DNA from: Lacticaseibacillus hegangensis
GTDB lineage: Bacteria > Bacillota > Bacilli > Lactobacillales > Lactobacillaceae
Length of the DNA: 64,000 bases
Direction: 5' to 3'
NCBI RefSeq assembly: GCF_003946465.1
Contig: NZ_RHOL01000011.1
Coordinates: 1-64,000 of the forward strand
Notes under the pieces: generated by a model
Database searches by the model: none
What the model saw: only the letters and a program-made list of their open reading frames with translations
Told to the model about the DNA's origin: nothing
Made by a program: the position numbers and the translations under genes
In this document: positions 33,178 through 42,378 of the stretch, piece after piece
How the letters are laid out: every line of letters begins with the position of its first letter
How positions within the stretch are numbered: the stretch's first letter is position 1

Positions 33178-35964
33178 CTAGGCCTCAAAGCCGTTTTCAA
33201 CGGCTTCCGGGAAGTTCTCGGCGACAATCTTTGCACAGCGGCCGCACAGCGTCGGGAAGCGCTTGTCGGCCCCGACGTCGGTGGTGATCATCCGGCAGCG
33301 CTGGCAAACGTCCCCTTGCGCATGCTCAACCAGAATATCAGCATCGTCAAAGTGCACAGCGCCTTCAGGGACGCTGGCGCCCTCTGCTGCCACGGCGAAC
33401 CCGCTGGTGATCAGCAGCTGCATGACATTGGCGTCCAAGCCAGCCAGCAGCGAGCGGACACTGTTTTGCGGGTAGACGGTCACGGCCGCTTCCATGGACT
33501 TGCCGATCAGCTTAGCGTCGCGGGCCATTTCCAGGCTCTTTTGCACCTCAGCGCGGAAGCTCATGAAGGCACTCCACTGCTTGAGTAAGTCATCTTGACC
33601 AGCAAAATCCTGGGCCTCAGGCATGTTGCTGAGCGCGGCATATTGCTCCGGCTGACGCAGGTACGGCCAGATTTCCTCGGCGGTGTGCGACAGGATCGGG
33701 GTCAGCAGCTTGGTCAAGTCCAGCAGTGCGTCAAACATCACCGTCTGCATGCGCCGGCGAGCCAAACTCTTCTCGGCCTCGATGTACACAACGTCCTTGG
33801 CAAAATCCAGGTAGAACGCAGACAGGTCGTTGACCAAGAAACTGGAGATGGTCTTTTCAACGGTGGCGAAATCGTACTTGTCGTACGCAGCCTTCGCCGT
33901 CTTGATAACCTGGTTCAGGCGGACCATCATGTACTGATCCACGCTGCCAAGCTGATCGTACGCCACGGTGTCGGCCTTTTCGTCAAAATCGGCCGTGTTA
34001 GCGATCATGAACCGCAGGGTGTTACGAATCTTGCGGTAGGCTTCAGAAGTCTGCGCAAAATTATCCATCGATACGCGCACATCCGACGAAGAGTCGACGG
34101 TAGCGGCCCAGAGGCGGATGATTTCGGCGCCGTACTGGTTCTCGACTTTGTCTGGGGCAATCGTGTTGCCCAGAGACTTGGACATCTTCCGGCCTTCGCC
34201 ATCGAGGGTGAAGCCCTGCGACAGCACCTGCTTGTATGGCGCGACGCCGTTGACCGCCACACTGGTGATCAAACTAGAGTTGAACCACCCGCGATACTGG
34301 TCGGAGCCTTCGAGATACAGGTCGGTCGGGTACTCAAGTTCCGGCCGGGCTTCGGCAACGCCTGCCCAGCTGGAACCGGAATCGAACCAGACATCCATGA
34401 TGTCAGTTTCCTTAGTGAACTTACCGTTTGGTGAGTGCACGTTGGTGTACCCTTCTGGCAGCAGGTCCTTGGCCTCGCGCTGCGACCACACAATCGAGCC
34501 GTACTGGCCGAACAGGTCCGCCACGTGATCGATGGTTGCCTTTTCAAGAATTGGGGTGCCATCTTCGGCATAGAAAATCGGCAGTGGCACGCCCCAGGCC
34601 CGCTGGCGGGAAATGACCCAGTCGCCGCGGTCGCGGATCATGTTGTACAGCCGCGTCTTGCCCCAGCTCGGGGTGAAGGACACGTTGTCGATGGCGTCAA
34701 GGATCTGCTGGCGGAATGCGTCAACCGAGGCAAACCACTGCGTCGTCGCCCGGAAAATGACGGGCTTTTTGGTCCGCCAGTCGTGCGGGTACGAGTGAGT
34801 GAAGAAGTCGAGCTTGAGCAGGGCGCCTTTTTCCTCGAGGGCCTTGGTGACCATTGGATTGGCCTTGTCGTAAAAGACGCCTTCAAAGCCTGGCGCGTCC
34901 TTGGTCATGAAGCCCTTCTCGTCGACGACTGAAACCACTGGCAAGTCATAATTCATGCCGGCCTTATAGTCATCTTCACCATGTCCCGGCGCGGTGTGGA
35001 CCAAGCCGGTCCCTGAATCCAGGGTGACGTGGTCGCCCAAGATCACGAGGCTGTCACGACCGTACAGCGGGTGCTTAGCCACCATGCGCTCCATGTCTTT
35101 GCCGGAGAACGTCTTCAGCACGGCCACGTCGTTCCAGCCAAGGGCCTCCTTGACCACCTGCAGCCGCTCAGAGGCAACCACATACTTCTTGCCATCGGCT
35201 TCGACCTGAGCGTACTCAAAGCGCGGATTGACCGCGATGCCTTGGTTGGCCGGAATGGTCCACGGGGTGGTGGTCCAAATGATGAAACTGGTGTCGGACC
35301 CGATGATGCCCTTGCCGTCCTTGACTGGGAAAGCCACGTAAATCGACGGCGACTTAACGTCGTGGTACTCGATCTCGGCTTCCGCTAGAGTCGACTCGGA
35401 GGACCAAGACCAGTAGACGGGCTTCAAGCCGTGATAGATGTAGCCTTTTTCGGCCATGGCGCCAAAGACCCGAATCTCCTGCTCCTCAAACTTCGGCTGC
35501 AGGGTGATGTATGGGTGATCCCAGTCGCCGAGCACGCCAAGGCGCTTGAAGTCAGTCCGCTGCTTCTCAATTTCCTTCATCGCAAACTGGCGGCAGAGCT
35601 CGCGATACTCGTCCATCGCCATTTCTTTACGGTGCACGCCTTTTTTGGCCAGCTGCTGCTCGATTGGCAGACCATGCGTATCCCAGCCGGGCACATATGG
35701 TGCGCGGAAACCGTTCATCGACTTGTAGCGCACGATGATGTCCTTGGAAATCTTGTTGAGGGCGTGGCCCATGTGAATGTTCCCGTTCGCAAACGGGGGC
35801 CCATCATGCAGAATGAAGGCCGGCTTGCCCTCATTCAGCTTCTGGCGCATTTCGTAGAGGTGGTTTTCTTCCCACGCCGCCTGCATCTTCGGTTCCTTGT
35901 TCGGCAGCCCCGCCCGCATCTTAAAGTCGGTGTGGCCGAGGTTCAACGTATCTTTGACTTTCAT
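33178..35964 (-). CDS. ileS: Isoleucyl-tRNA synthetase
   Basis: 928 residues, the usual length of the bacterial enzyme with a C-terminal zinc domain. Class I signatures: [18 protein letters not shown] (HIGH type, about 54-71) and [10 protein letters not shown] (KMSKS type, about 593-602), then the editing domain ([15 protein letters not shown]), tRNA-binding helices and the zinc ligands CQRC...CGRC near the end. It charges tRNA-Ile. An Ile-specific T-box leader precedes it, and it closes the division cluster behind divIVA, as in B. subtilis. Confidence 0.98.
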   Translation of the reverse strand: MKVKDTLNLGHTDFKMRAGLPNKEPKMQAAWEENHLYEMRQKLNEGKPAFILHDGPPFANGNIHMGHALNKISKDIIVRYKSMNGFRAPYVPGWDTHGLPIEQQLAKKGVHRKEMAMDEYRELCRQFAMKEIEKQRTDFKRLGVLGDWDHPYITLQPKFEEQEIRVFGAMAEKGYIYHGLKPVYWSWSSESTLAEAEIEYHDVKSPSIYVAFPVKDGKGIIGSDTSFIIWTTTPWTIPANQGIAVNPRFEYAQVEADGKKYVVASERLQVVKEALGWNDVAVLKTFSGKDMERMVAKHPLYGRDSLVILGDHVTLDSGTGLVHTAPGHGEDDYKAGMNYDLPVVSVVDEKGFMTKDAPGFEGVFYDKANPMVTKALEEKGALLKLDFFTHSYPHDWRTKKPVIFRATTQWFASVDAFRQQILDAIDNVSFTPSWGKTRLYNMIRDRGDWVISRQRAWGVPLPIFYAEDGTPILEKATIDHVADLFGQYGSIVWSQREAKDLLPEGYTNVHSPNGKFTKETDIMDVWFDSGSSWAGVAEARPELEYPTDLYLEGSDQYRGWFNSSLITSVAVNGVAPYKQVLSQGFTLDGEGRKMSKSLGNTIAPDKVENQYGAEIIRLWAATVDSSSDVRVSMDNFAQTSEAYRKIRNTLRFMIANTADFDEKADTVAYDQLGSVDQYMMVRLNQVIKTAKAAYDKYDFATVEKTISSFLVNDLSAFYLDFAKDVVYIEAEKSLARRRMQTVMFDALLDLTKLLTPILSHTAEEIWPYLRQPEQYAALSNMPEAQDFAGQDDLLKQWSAFMSFRAEVQKSLEMARDAKLIGKSMEAAVTVYPQNSVRSLLAGLDANVMQLLITSGFAVAAEGASVPEGAVHFDDADILVEHAQGDVCQRCRMITTDVGADKRFPTLCGRCAKIVAENFPEAVENGFEA

Positions 35965-36038
35965 GACTGCTCCTTTTCTGAATCTGTCTCATCCCGCTGA
36001 AACTTGATTGGGTGCGAAGGCCACGGACCTTCACACCA

Positions 36039-36250
36039 TAAAAAAACACCCGTCCTATCAATAGGACGAGCGTGCTCGTGGTACCACCTAAGTTCGAAGC
36101 AAAAGGTTTTGCTTCCTCTAGTTGACCCAATAACGGTGGTCATCCGTCGAAGTTACCTCCGACTTACCCGAACTGATACCGTCAAGCGACTGGCACCGGG
36201 CTTGCACCCTCCCCGGCTCGCTGCTGTCAGTGGCGTTTGACGACGCGTGT
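36039..36250 (-). promoter_or_regulatory. T-box leader of ileS
   Basis: The T-box core AGGTGGTACCACG lies at 36077-36089 on the minus strand. Upstream is the stem I region with GGTATCAGTTCGGG (around 36160-36176), in which ATC is the likely isoleucine specifier, followed by A as is typical. The terminator stem GTCCTAT/ATAGGAC (36052-36067) is followed by T7. Uncharged tRNA-Ile would stabilise the antiterminator and raise ileS-csp expression. It lies entirely in the divIVA-ileS spacer. Confidence 0.93.
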
Positions 36251-36257
36251 TCATTAC

Positions 36258-36989
36258 TTATGCTTGAGGCGCATCGCTGGTATTACTACCGCCGTCGCTT
36301 TCATAATCGGCGGTTGAAGCGGTCGAATCTTCCGGTTCATCAGTTGGAAAAACGATCTCCGTGTAACGGGTCTCTCCATCGGTGTCCTCAGTCGCCTCTG
36401 AGTTTACTGAATCTGCAGGCTCATTGTCAACCTCTGCGGCAGATTCTGGCACTTTTTCCTGAGCGGGATCCAGGTATTCTGCAGATTCTGTTGTGCTGGC
36501 CAGCAATTCTTTCCACTCTGGACTCTTAACCACTTCCAGCTGTGATTCGAGCATGACCTGTAACCGCTGGCGGAAGACACGAGTCTGCCGCTTGAGGTCC
36601 TCGGTCTGAACAGTGATGTTTTTCGCCTTATCCGAAGCATCCTTGACGATCTGGTTGGCCTTTTCGGTTGCCGAAGTCAGCATGTCCTGGGAGGTCTTCT
36701 CGGCCTTTGACTGGATCAGTGCAGCCTCATCGTCGGCGTTCTTTTTGACCTTGTCGGCCGCCTCTTGCGCCACGATGATCGACTGGTTCAAGGCGTCCTT
36801 CAGGTCATTGAAGTACTTGTTCTTGTCCTGAAGTTCCTTGAGTTCTTTTTCCATCTCTTCGTTCTTCTTGAGCGAAGCGGAGTAATCCTTGATGATCTGA
36901 GCGAGGAAGTCATTGACCTGATCCTCGTCGAGGCCGCGCATGCGGTGATTGAATTCCTTATTGTGTATGTCCAATGGACTTAATGCCAT
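36258..36989 (-). CDS. divIVA: Cell division protein DivIVA
   Basis: 243 residues. The conserved membrane-curvature-sensing N-terminus LSPLDIHNKEFNHRMRGLDEDQVNDFLAQ is followed by long coiled coils (about 30-165) and an acidic, low-complexity tail (about 175-243). DivIVA marks negatively curved membrane at poles and septa and recruits division and wall factors. With minC and minD also in this window and no MinE seen, it may anchor the Min system as in Bacillus. It stands between ylmH and ileS in the expected order. Confidence 0.96.
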   Translation of the reverse strand: MALSPLDIHNKEFNHRMRGLDEDQVNDFLAQIIKDYSASLKKNEEMEKELKELQDKNKYFNDLKDALNQSIIVAQEAADKVKKNADDEAALIQSKAEKTSQDMLTSATEKANQIVKDASDKAKNITVQTEDLKRQTRVFRQRLQVMLESQLEVVKSPEWKELLASTTESAEYLDPAQEKVPESAAEVDNEPADSVNSEATEDTDGETRYTEIVFPTDEPEDSTASTADYESDGGSNTSDAPQA

Positions 36990-37004
36990 GATGAACCCTC
37001 CCAG

Positions 37005-37784
37005 CTATTTCTTAATAATGTCGACAGCGACTCGTTCCTTGCCTTTTTTACTGACGCCGAGCACCGAATTAACGCGAATGCGACCAAAGCCGCGCACCGA
37101 CACAACGTCGGCATCACCCACGGCCGCGTCTGGCCGGTCAATGAGCTCAAAATTGAGTCTGACTTTAGCGGACTCGATCAGCGCCTTCGCCCGCGCCCGC
37201 GAAATCGCAAACGCGTGACCGACCAAACTGTCCAGGCGCAAACTGCTCATCGACAGCTGCGCCGGTTGCCAATCGTTTTGCGGCGTCACGACCTGATCCA
37301 GGCCGATGGCCTCAAACCGGACACTGATGCGGCCAAGCTTCGTGATGTTTTCCTGCACCCAGTCGCTCATCGTCTTGGTGGTGAAAAGTTGCCAGCGGCT
37401 GCCATCGGTGATGATGTCTCCAAACGCGGTCATGCGAATACCCGCATTGGCCACCGTGCCAAGCACCTGACTGTGATGCAGCTCCGCGAATTTTTCCGGG
37501 TAGTTGATCTCCAGCGGCGCGACCTCAAAATCGATCAAGTCAGGCGCAAAGTAGTCAGGCGCGAAAATTACCCGGGCCCGCTCTGCACCGATATACCCGC
37601 CAAACACGTGGCACTTGACGGTGCCGTTGGTGCCGGTCAGCGTTCGGGCAATGTGGATCTGCCGCGGATCGAGAAAATCGGTCAGAACCGGCCGGTACTC
37701 CGTCGCCGCCGTGCTGATCTGGCTTTGCAGCTCATCGATCAGCGGCGCCTCGTCTTTTCTGAAGTGCTGATAAATCCCATCCAT
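37005..37784 (-). CDS. ylmH: S4-domain RNA-binding protein YlmH
   Basis: 259 residues. N-terminal YlmH domains (FLDPRQIHIARTL, FGGYIGAERARVIFAPDYF) are followed by a C-terminal S4 RNA-binding domain (about 180-245: LRLDSLVGHAFAISRARAKALIESAKVRLNF). YlmH homologues have been connected with ribosome rescue, by binding peptidyl-tRNA-obstructed large subunits, and the gene is kept in the division cluster of many Firmicutes. It starts 1 base after the ylmG stop codon and is co-transcribed with it. Confidence 0.93.
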   Translation of the reverse strand: MDGIYQHFRKDEAPLIDELQSQISTAATEYRPVLTDFLDPRQIHIARTLTGTNGTVKCHVFGGYIGAERARVIFAPDYFAPDLIDFEVAPLEINYPEKFAELHHSQVLGTVANAGIRMTAFGDIITDGSRWQLFTTKTMSDWVQENITKLGRISVRFEAIGLDQVVTPQNDWQPAQLSMSSLRLDSLVGHAFAISRARAKALIESAKVRLNFELIDRPDAAVGDADVVSVRGFGRIRVNSVLGVSKKGKERVAVDIIKK

Positions 37785-37785
37785 C

Positions 37786-38070
37786 TCAGCCCACCCGCAT
37801 CATGATCGCACTGAAAATGGTTCCTAGTCCCGACCTGACCAGGTCAAGCACGAAGAACGCGATCAGCGGCGAAAAATCAATGCCGAAAATCGGCGGAATG
37901 ATGTGAAACAGGTTAAGAAACGGGTTCACGATGCCGCCTAGCCATTGGCCAAACCGCGATTGCCATGCGCCTGGGAACCAGGACATCAGCACATAGACCA
38001 CCATGGCCATCATGTAAATATAGAGGCCGTAATTGATGATCGTGAAAAGCCAATACAAAACTGTCGCCAT
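37786..38070 (-). CDS. ylmG: YggT family membrane protein YlmG
   Basis: 94 residues with two hydrophobic segments (about 7-32 and 66-90) and the family motif SWFPGAWQSRFGQWLGGIVNPFLNLFHIIPP between them. YggT/YlmG proteins occur in the division cluster and, in chloroplasts, affect nucleoid distribution; the molecular function is not known. It lies 8 bases after sepF and 1 base before ylmH. Confidence 0.93.
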   Translation of the reverse strand: MATVLYWLFTIINYGLYIYMMAMVVYVLMSWFPGAWQSRFGQWLGGIVNPFLNLFHIIPPIFGIDFSPLIAFFVLDLVRSGLGTIFSAIMMRVG

Positions 38071-38078
38071 ACGTCCTC

Positions 38079-38549
38079 CTAGTTGGTCATATCAAGGTCA
38101 GTATCAGTACCCAACGTAGAAGCCAAAGTCCCATCAATCTGGAAGTTGGCCGGCGTGACCAGAAAAATCATCTCACCAACGCGGCGGATCTCACCGTTGA
38201 TGGCAAACACCGTCCCGGTGAGAAAGTCGACGATGCGCGTAGCGTCTTCGGCCTTGATCTGATCGAAGTTGACGACGACCGCCTTGTTATTCAGCAAGTG
38301 ATTGCCAATCTCCTTGGCGTCAGAATAAATGCGCGGCTCGTACACGACGATGCGCGCGGTTTTGTCAGCCGGATCGCCCATCGCCACGACCTTGTTGCCG
38401 CGATACTTAGGCTTGTTCGGCCGTGCCGCAGTGGTCGCCTTAGCCGTTTCTGGCGCCGCATCCTGCGTTGGCATTTCAGCCGCGTCATCCTCGTCAGGAT
38501 CCATCGAGAAGAATTCGCTGAACTTACTACCCAGTTTTTCAAAAGCCAT
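38079..38549 (-). CDS. sepF: Cell division protein SepF
   Basis: 156 residues from the ATG at 38549, with AGGAGGTAATCT upstream; the frame reaching back to 38597 runs into the repeat element and is not used. The N-terminal amphipathic membrane-binding helix (AFEKLGSKFSEFFSM) is followed by an acidic linker and the SepF domain (KVVAMGDPADKTARIVVYEPRIYSDAKEIG, AVVVNFDQ, RIVDFLTGTVFAINGEI). SepF polymerises into rings, tethers FtsZ to the membrane and organises the septum. A 281-bp spacer made of two structured repeats separates it from ftsZ; no ylmE lies between them. Confidence 0.95.
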   Translation of the reverse strand: MAFEKLGSKFSEFFSMDPDEDDAAEMPTQDAAPETAKATTAARPNKPKYRGNKVVAMGDPADKTARIVVYEPRIYSDAKEIGNHLLNNKAVVVNFDQIKAEDATRIVDFLTGTVFAINGEIRRVGEMIFLVTPANFQIDGTLASTLGTDTDLDMTN

Positions 38550-38575
38550 GAGATTACCTCCTGTAAAGGCGCGTG

Positions 38576-38705
38576 TAGTCGCGCTTCGGCTTCGCAACGC
38601 CCGAGCGTCCAGCTACGGTCAAGGCATCACCAGCAAAAAGCGCTGGCAACGCCTTGGCCTAGGCTGGCCGTCGGGCTAAGTACGCGAAGCCTACGCAGCC
38701 TTTCT
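38576..38705 (+). repeat. Structured repeat element, copy 1 (tandem, ftsZ-sepF spacer)
   Basis: A 130-bp unit starting TAGTCGCGCTTCGG. Nested arms: GGCTTCGC (38588-38595) with GCGAAGCC (38684-38691); CAAGGC (38620-38625) with GCCTTG (38651-38656); CCAGC (38630-38634) with GCTGG (38642-38646). Fixed motifs are AACGCCCGAGCG (38596-38607) and TCGGGCTAA (38671-38679), with the tail CGCAGCCTTT. The sepF ribosome site begins just beyond its boundary. In the ftsZ-sepF transcript the complementary strand is present as RNA. Confidence 0.88.
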
Positions 38706-38832
38706 TAGTCGCGCTTCGGCCGACAACGCCCGAGCGGCTAGCTACGCCCGGCACCTCACCGCCAAAATACAGCGGCAAGGTGCCAGGCTAGGCTACCCGT
38801 CGGGCTAAATGCGCCGGCCTTCGCAGCCTTTT
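38706..38832 (+). repeat. Structured repeat element, copy 2 (tandem, ftsZ-sepF spacer)
   Basis: The second unit starts TAGTCGCGCTTCGG exactly 130 bases after copy 1 and runs into the ftsZ stop codon. Fixed motifs: AACGCCCGAGCG (38725-38736) and TCGGGCTAA (38800-38808), with the tail CGCAGCCTTTTA. The stems differ from copy 1 but still pair: GGCCG (38718-38722) with CGGCC (38815-38819), GGCACCT (38750-38756) with AGGTGCC (38778-38784), CCGC (38759-38762) with GCGG (38772-38775). Confidence 0.88.
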
Positions 38833-40084
38833 ATTGCCGGCGCAGCTTGAAGAACGGCGGCTGATCATTGTCACCTTTGTCATCCGGCTTTTTCTCGTCT
38901 TCTGGCTCTGGCTGGCTTTCGAAAATGTCGAACTCCTGCTTCTTAACATTGGCAAAATCGGCATCTTGATTATCGGTTGGCTTAGGGGTTTCGCGCTTTG
39001 GTTCACGCCGCAGATCCCAGTTACCAAACGGATCATCTTGCGCTGGCTTGGAAGAATCGGCCTTGCCGTCCTGAGCCGGGCGATTGGTCTGACGACGGTT
39101 GCCGCGACCGTTATTTTGCTGAATGGTGGAATCATCGATCCCAGTCGCAATCACGGTAACCACAACTTCATCGCCAAGCTCTTCGTTGATGGAAGTCCCA
39201 AAAATGATGTTCACGTCAGAACTTGCAGCCTGGGCCACGATGTCCGAAGCGTCTTGCGCCTCAAACAGGGACAGGTCTGGACCGCCAGTGATGTTCAGCA
39301 GCACATTCTTGGCACCGTCGATCGACACTTCAAGCAGCGGACTCGAAATGGCCTTCTTGGTTGCCTCAACAGTCCGGGTCTCGCCAGTGGCAGAACCGAT
39401 GCCCATGAGGGCCGTGCCCTGGTTGGCCATGACGGTTTTAACATCGGCGAAGTCCAAGTTGACGTAGCCAGGACTGGTGATCAGGTCGGAGATCCCCTGA
39501 ACGCCCTGACGCAGCACGTTATCGGCCGCATGGAAGGCTTCGAGCATCGGCGTCTTCTTGTCGACGATTTCCAGCAGGCGGTTGTTGGCAATAATCACCA
39601 GTGTGTCAACCTGTTCCTTCAGCTGGGCGATGCCTTCAGCGGCGTTCTTCGCGCGCTTCGGCCCCTCAAATGTGAACGGCCGGGTGACCACGCCAACAGT
39701 CAAGGCGCCAAGATCCTTAGCCACTTTGGCCACGACCGGTGCGGCTCCGGTCCCGGTGCCGCCGCCCATGCCGCAGGTGACGAAGATCATGTCCGCGCCC
39801 TTCAAGGCGTTTTCGATGGCCTCCTGGCTTTCCTCAGCGGCCTTTTGGCCAACGTCCGGGGTCGAGCCAGCGCCCAAGCCGCGAGTCAGTTTCGGCCCGA
39901 GCTGAATCTTCGTTTCGGCATCTGAGTTAGACAGCGCCTGGACATCGGTGTTGGCCGCAATGAACTCCACGCCCTTGACCTCTTCTGAGATCATACGATT
40001 GACCGCGTTGCCACCAGCGCCGCCGACCCCGATGACCTTGATCACCGCACCGGTGTCTTTATCTGTATCCAGTGAGAATTCCAT
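38831..40084 (-). CDS. ftsZ: Cell division protein FtsZ
   Basis: 417 residues. The tubulin-like GTPase is complete: [13 protein letters not shown] near the start, signature [15 protein letters not shown] (about 105-119), and the synergy-loop region with [12 protein letters not shown] long charged linker (about 315-400) leads to the C-terminal partner-binding peptide [10 protein letters not shown], which contacts FtsA and SepF. FtsZ forms the cytokinetic ring. It lies 23 bases after ftsA. The spacer to sepF consists of two structured repeats. Confidence 0.98.
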   Translation of the reverse strand: MEFSLDTDKDTGAVIKVIGVGGAGGNAVNRMISEEVKGVEFIAANTDVQALSNSDAETKIQLGPKLTRGLGAGSTPDVGQKAAEESQEAIENALKGADMIFVTCGMGGGTGTGAAPVVAKVAKDLGALTVGVVTRPFTFEGPKRAKNAAEGIAQLKEQVDTLVIIANNRLLEIVDKKTPMLEAFHAADNVLRQGVQGISDLITSPGYVNLDFADVKTVMANQGTALMGIGSATGETRTVEATKKAISSPLLEVSIDGAKNVLLNITGGPDLSLFEAQDASDIVAQAASSDVNIIFGTSINEELGDEVVVTVIATGIDDSTIQQNNGRGNRRQTNRPAQDGKADSSKPAQDDPFGNWDLRREPKRETPKPTDNQDADFANVKKQEFDIFESQPEPEDEKKPDDKGDNDQPPFFKLRRQ

Positions 40085-40107
40085 TGTCGTTCCTCCTTAA
40101 AAAGGTT

Positions 40108-41409
40108 TTATTCGAAGAAGTTACCGAAGAAGCGCTTCAAAGCAGAAGGTTTCCTCTCGCTGTCTGGGTCCGGTTCAGCCTTGCTTGGCTTGCTTGGCAC
40201 TTTCGTGACTGGGGCATCCGAAGACGCAGTCATCTGACTGGTCGTCGGCGTCGGCAGCACGCTGGACACCAGGATGTCGATGTCGGTCATTTCCGCCGCG
40301 TACGTGATCAGTCCCAGCGCCAAGGTGAAGGCTGGGTGCCGCATCCCCATTTGATCAGGAATGTAGCGTTTGACGTTGCGCTGGAAAATGTCCGAGGCCA
40401 GCGGCTCGATGCCCGGTAAGGCAGCCGTGCCGCCAGTCAGGACAATCCCACCAGGCAGGTCCAAGGCGTTGGACTGGGCCAGCGCGTCGTTCAGCCGGGT
40501 GAAGATCTGAGTCAACCGCGCTTCGATAATTTCCGACAGATAATGCTCGGAGACCATCACAGGGTCGGTTTGACCCACCACCGAAACCGGGAACTGGTTG
40601 CCTTCCGGCGCGGCTTGGCTGTCCGCGTTGCCGTAATCGCGCTTGAGCTTTTCCGCATCGGTCAAGCCGGTGTTCAGCACCACCGAAATGTCTTTGGTGA
40701 TGTAGTCGCCGCCTTCTTGGTCCAAGGTGGTCAGCTTCAACTTGTGATCGTGAATGACTGCCGCGGTGGATTGGCCGCCGCCCAAGTCAATCAGGACGGT
40801 GCCAAAGTCTGCCTCGCCATCGCTCAGCGCCACGCGGGCCTCAGCCAGCGGGGCAACCACGATTTGTCTGATGGTCAGCCCGGCTTTTTCAATGGCCTTT
40901 TTCGTGTTATGCAACACGGTTTTCGGGACGGTGAACAAAATCCCGCGCAACTCAAGACGCACCCCAATCATGCCACGTGGATCCTTGATGTCATCAAACC
41001 CGTCAACGATGAATTCTGTTGGGGTCAAAGACAAAATCTCACGCTCTGGTGGCAGGTTGCGCACCAACGCGGCAGAGGCTACCGCTTTCACATCGTCTGC
41101 CGTGATTTCCTTGCTCTGATCACCCACAGCAATCATGCCGGAGACAGTCTCAATTTGCAACATGGTTGCCGGCACACCGGCCACCACGTCGTTGATGTCG
41201 ATGCTTGCCTTTTCAGATGCTTGCTGCACCGCCTGGCGAATCGCCGATGCCGCCTTATCAATATCCACGATCACGCCGCGAGATAACCCTTGCGCGCGTG
41301 AATTGCCCACGCCAATAATGTTTAACTGGCCTTGAACACGCTCGGCCACGATCACTTTTATTGAGGTGGTCCCGATATCAAGCCCGACATAAATGTCTTG
41401 ATTTCCCAT
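40108..41409 (-). CDS. ftsA: Cell division protein FtsA
   Basis: 433 residues, actin/HSP70-fold ATPase: phosphate-1 region YVGLDIGTTSIKVIV, the FtsA-specific 1C domain (about 85-165), phosphate-2 region LIDLGGGQSTAAVI and adenosine motif VLTGGTAALPGI. The C-terminal amphipathic helix (SALKRFFGNFFE) anchors it to the membrane. FtsA tethers FtsZ polymers and signals to septal wall synthesis. It is co-transcribed with ftsZ. Confidence 0.98.
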   Translation of the reverse strand: MGNQDIYVGLDIGTTSIKVIVAERVQGQLNIIGVGNSRAQGLSRGVIVDIDKAASAIRQAVQQASEKASIDINDVVAGVPATMLQIETVSGMIAVGDQSKEITADDVKAVASAALVRNLPPEREILSLTPTEFIVDGFDDIKDPRGMIGVRLELRGILFTVPKTVLHNTKKAIEKAGLTIRQIVVAPLAEARVALSDGEADFGTVLIDLGGGQSTAAVIHDHKLKLTTLDQEGGDYITKDISVVLNTGLTDAEKLKRDYGNADSQAAPEGNQFPVSVVGQTDPVMVSEHYLSEIIEARLTQIFTRLNDALAQSNALDLPGGIVLTGGTAALPGIEPLASDIFQRNVKRYIPDQMGMRHPAFTLALGLITYAAEMTDIDILVSSVLPTPTTSQMTASSDAPVTKVPSKPSKAEPDPDSERKPSALKRFFGNFFE

Positions 41410-41528
41410 GGACCCGGAACCTCCTTACCAACCTTTTTATAGTAGAATGAGAAAAGATAACGCTGAATTTAGTTTACCACACCACATTATGATTTACGGT
41501 GTCTTCTGGGGGAAACGCAACTTTTCGT

Positions 41529-42353
41529 TTATTTTGCTGACGCCTTTTGGTAGGGCTTAAAAAACGCGCCAGCCTCCAGGTCCACGGTGCCCTTCCCCTG
41601 CACCTGGGCGATAATGCTAGGATAAAACTTGATCTGTTTTGCCACTGTCCGGGAATCGGCAACGACAGTGTTGCCGTCGGTCATCGTCATGGTGATCTGG
41701 TACGGGTTGCCGTCCCCGCGGCTGGCGGTCACTTCCGAAGTCGTGCGTCGCAGGGCGGCCGGAAAGCGGCTCAACGTCTGGGCCAGTTTGCCTGCCTCTT
41801 GATCGGAAAAGCCGGAAAAGACGGGGTAGTTATCCAGCGGTGTCGTGGTGCCCCTGGCAATAATCGTGCCGTTGGCCAAAATCATGCGGTACTGCTTGTT
41901 TTTGACCACGTAGCCGATCGGTTCGTGCTCCACCACGTGAATGGTGACGTGATCGACCGCGCTGACGGCCAGCGAGGCGCGTTTGACCTGCGGCAGGCGC
42001 TTTTCGATCTGCGCCGCCAGCTGTTTTTTGGTCCGGAGCACTTGCGGGATCAGCACCCGATCTGACAGGCCACTGGCATTGATCACGTTTTGAATCGGCA
42101 CATTGACCGTCCCGACCACTGAGACCTCCTGCACCTTGGAAAAAGGTGACACCATGTAACCAAAAAAGGCCAGGAGCACCAGCAGCGGGGTCAACAGCAA
42201 GACTAAGTTGCGCGCGCGCTTGTGGCGGCGCACTGCCGACACCCCTGGCAGTTTCAGCTTGGCTTCGCCCTTGGGCCGGCGCTTTTGTTTGGCCTGGTAA
42301 GCCTCCCATGGCGTGAGTGGATCTTTTTGCTGTGCATGTTTGCGCCAAGCCAT
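41529..42353 (-). CDS. divIB: Cell division protein DivIB/FtsQ
   Basis: 274 residues, ATG at 42353. A basic cytoplasmic part (about 1-50), one membrane helix (about 51-70, LVLLLTPLLVLLAFFGYM), then the extracellular POTRA-like domain (KVQEVSVVGTVNVPIQNVINASGL) and the beta domain. DivIB forms the septal complex with DivIC and FtsL that activates peptidoglycan synthesis. It is in the standard position between murG and ftsA; a 119-base gap before ftsA may hold a secondary promoter, but none is clear. Confidence 0.94.
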   Translation of the reverse strand: MAWRKHAQQKDPLTPWEAYQAKQKRRPKGEAKLKLPGVSAVRRHKRARNLVLLLTPLLVLLAFFGYMVSPFSKVQEVSVVGTVNVPIQNVINASGLSDRVLIPQVLRTKKQLAAQIEKRLPQVKRASLAVSAVDHVTIHVVEHEPIGYVVKNKQYRMILANGTIIARGTTTPLDNYPVFSGFSDQEAGKLAQTLSRFPAALRRTTSEVTASRGDGNPYQITMTMTDGNTVVADSRTVAKQIKFYPSIIAQVQGKGTVDLEAGAFFKPYQKASAK

Positions 42354-42378
42354 CGGTGGGCCTCCCTTCTCTGGTTAC

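Noticed and set aside
36004-36240. A 78-codon plus-strand ORF in the divIVA-ileS spacer
   Set aside because: The stretch is the ileS T-box leader on the minus strand; no coding signal on the plus strand.
38576-38832. CRISPR array or simple tandem repeat
   Set aside because: The units are about 130 bases with internal hairpins and sequence differences in the stems, without the short identical repeats and unique spacers of CRISPR.
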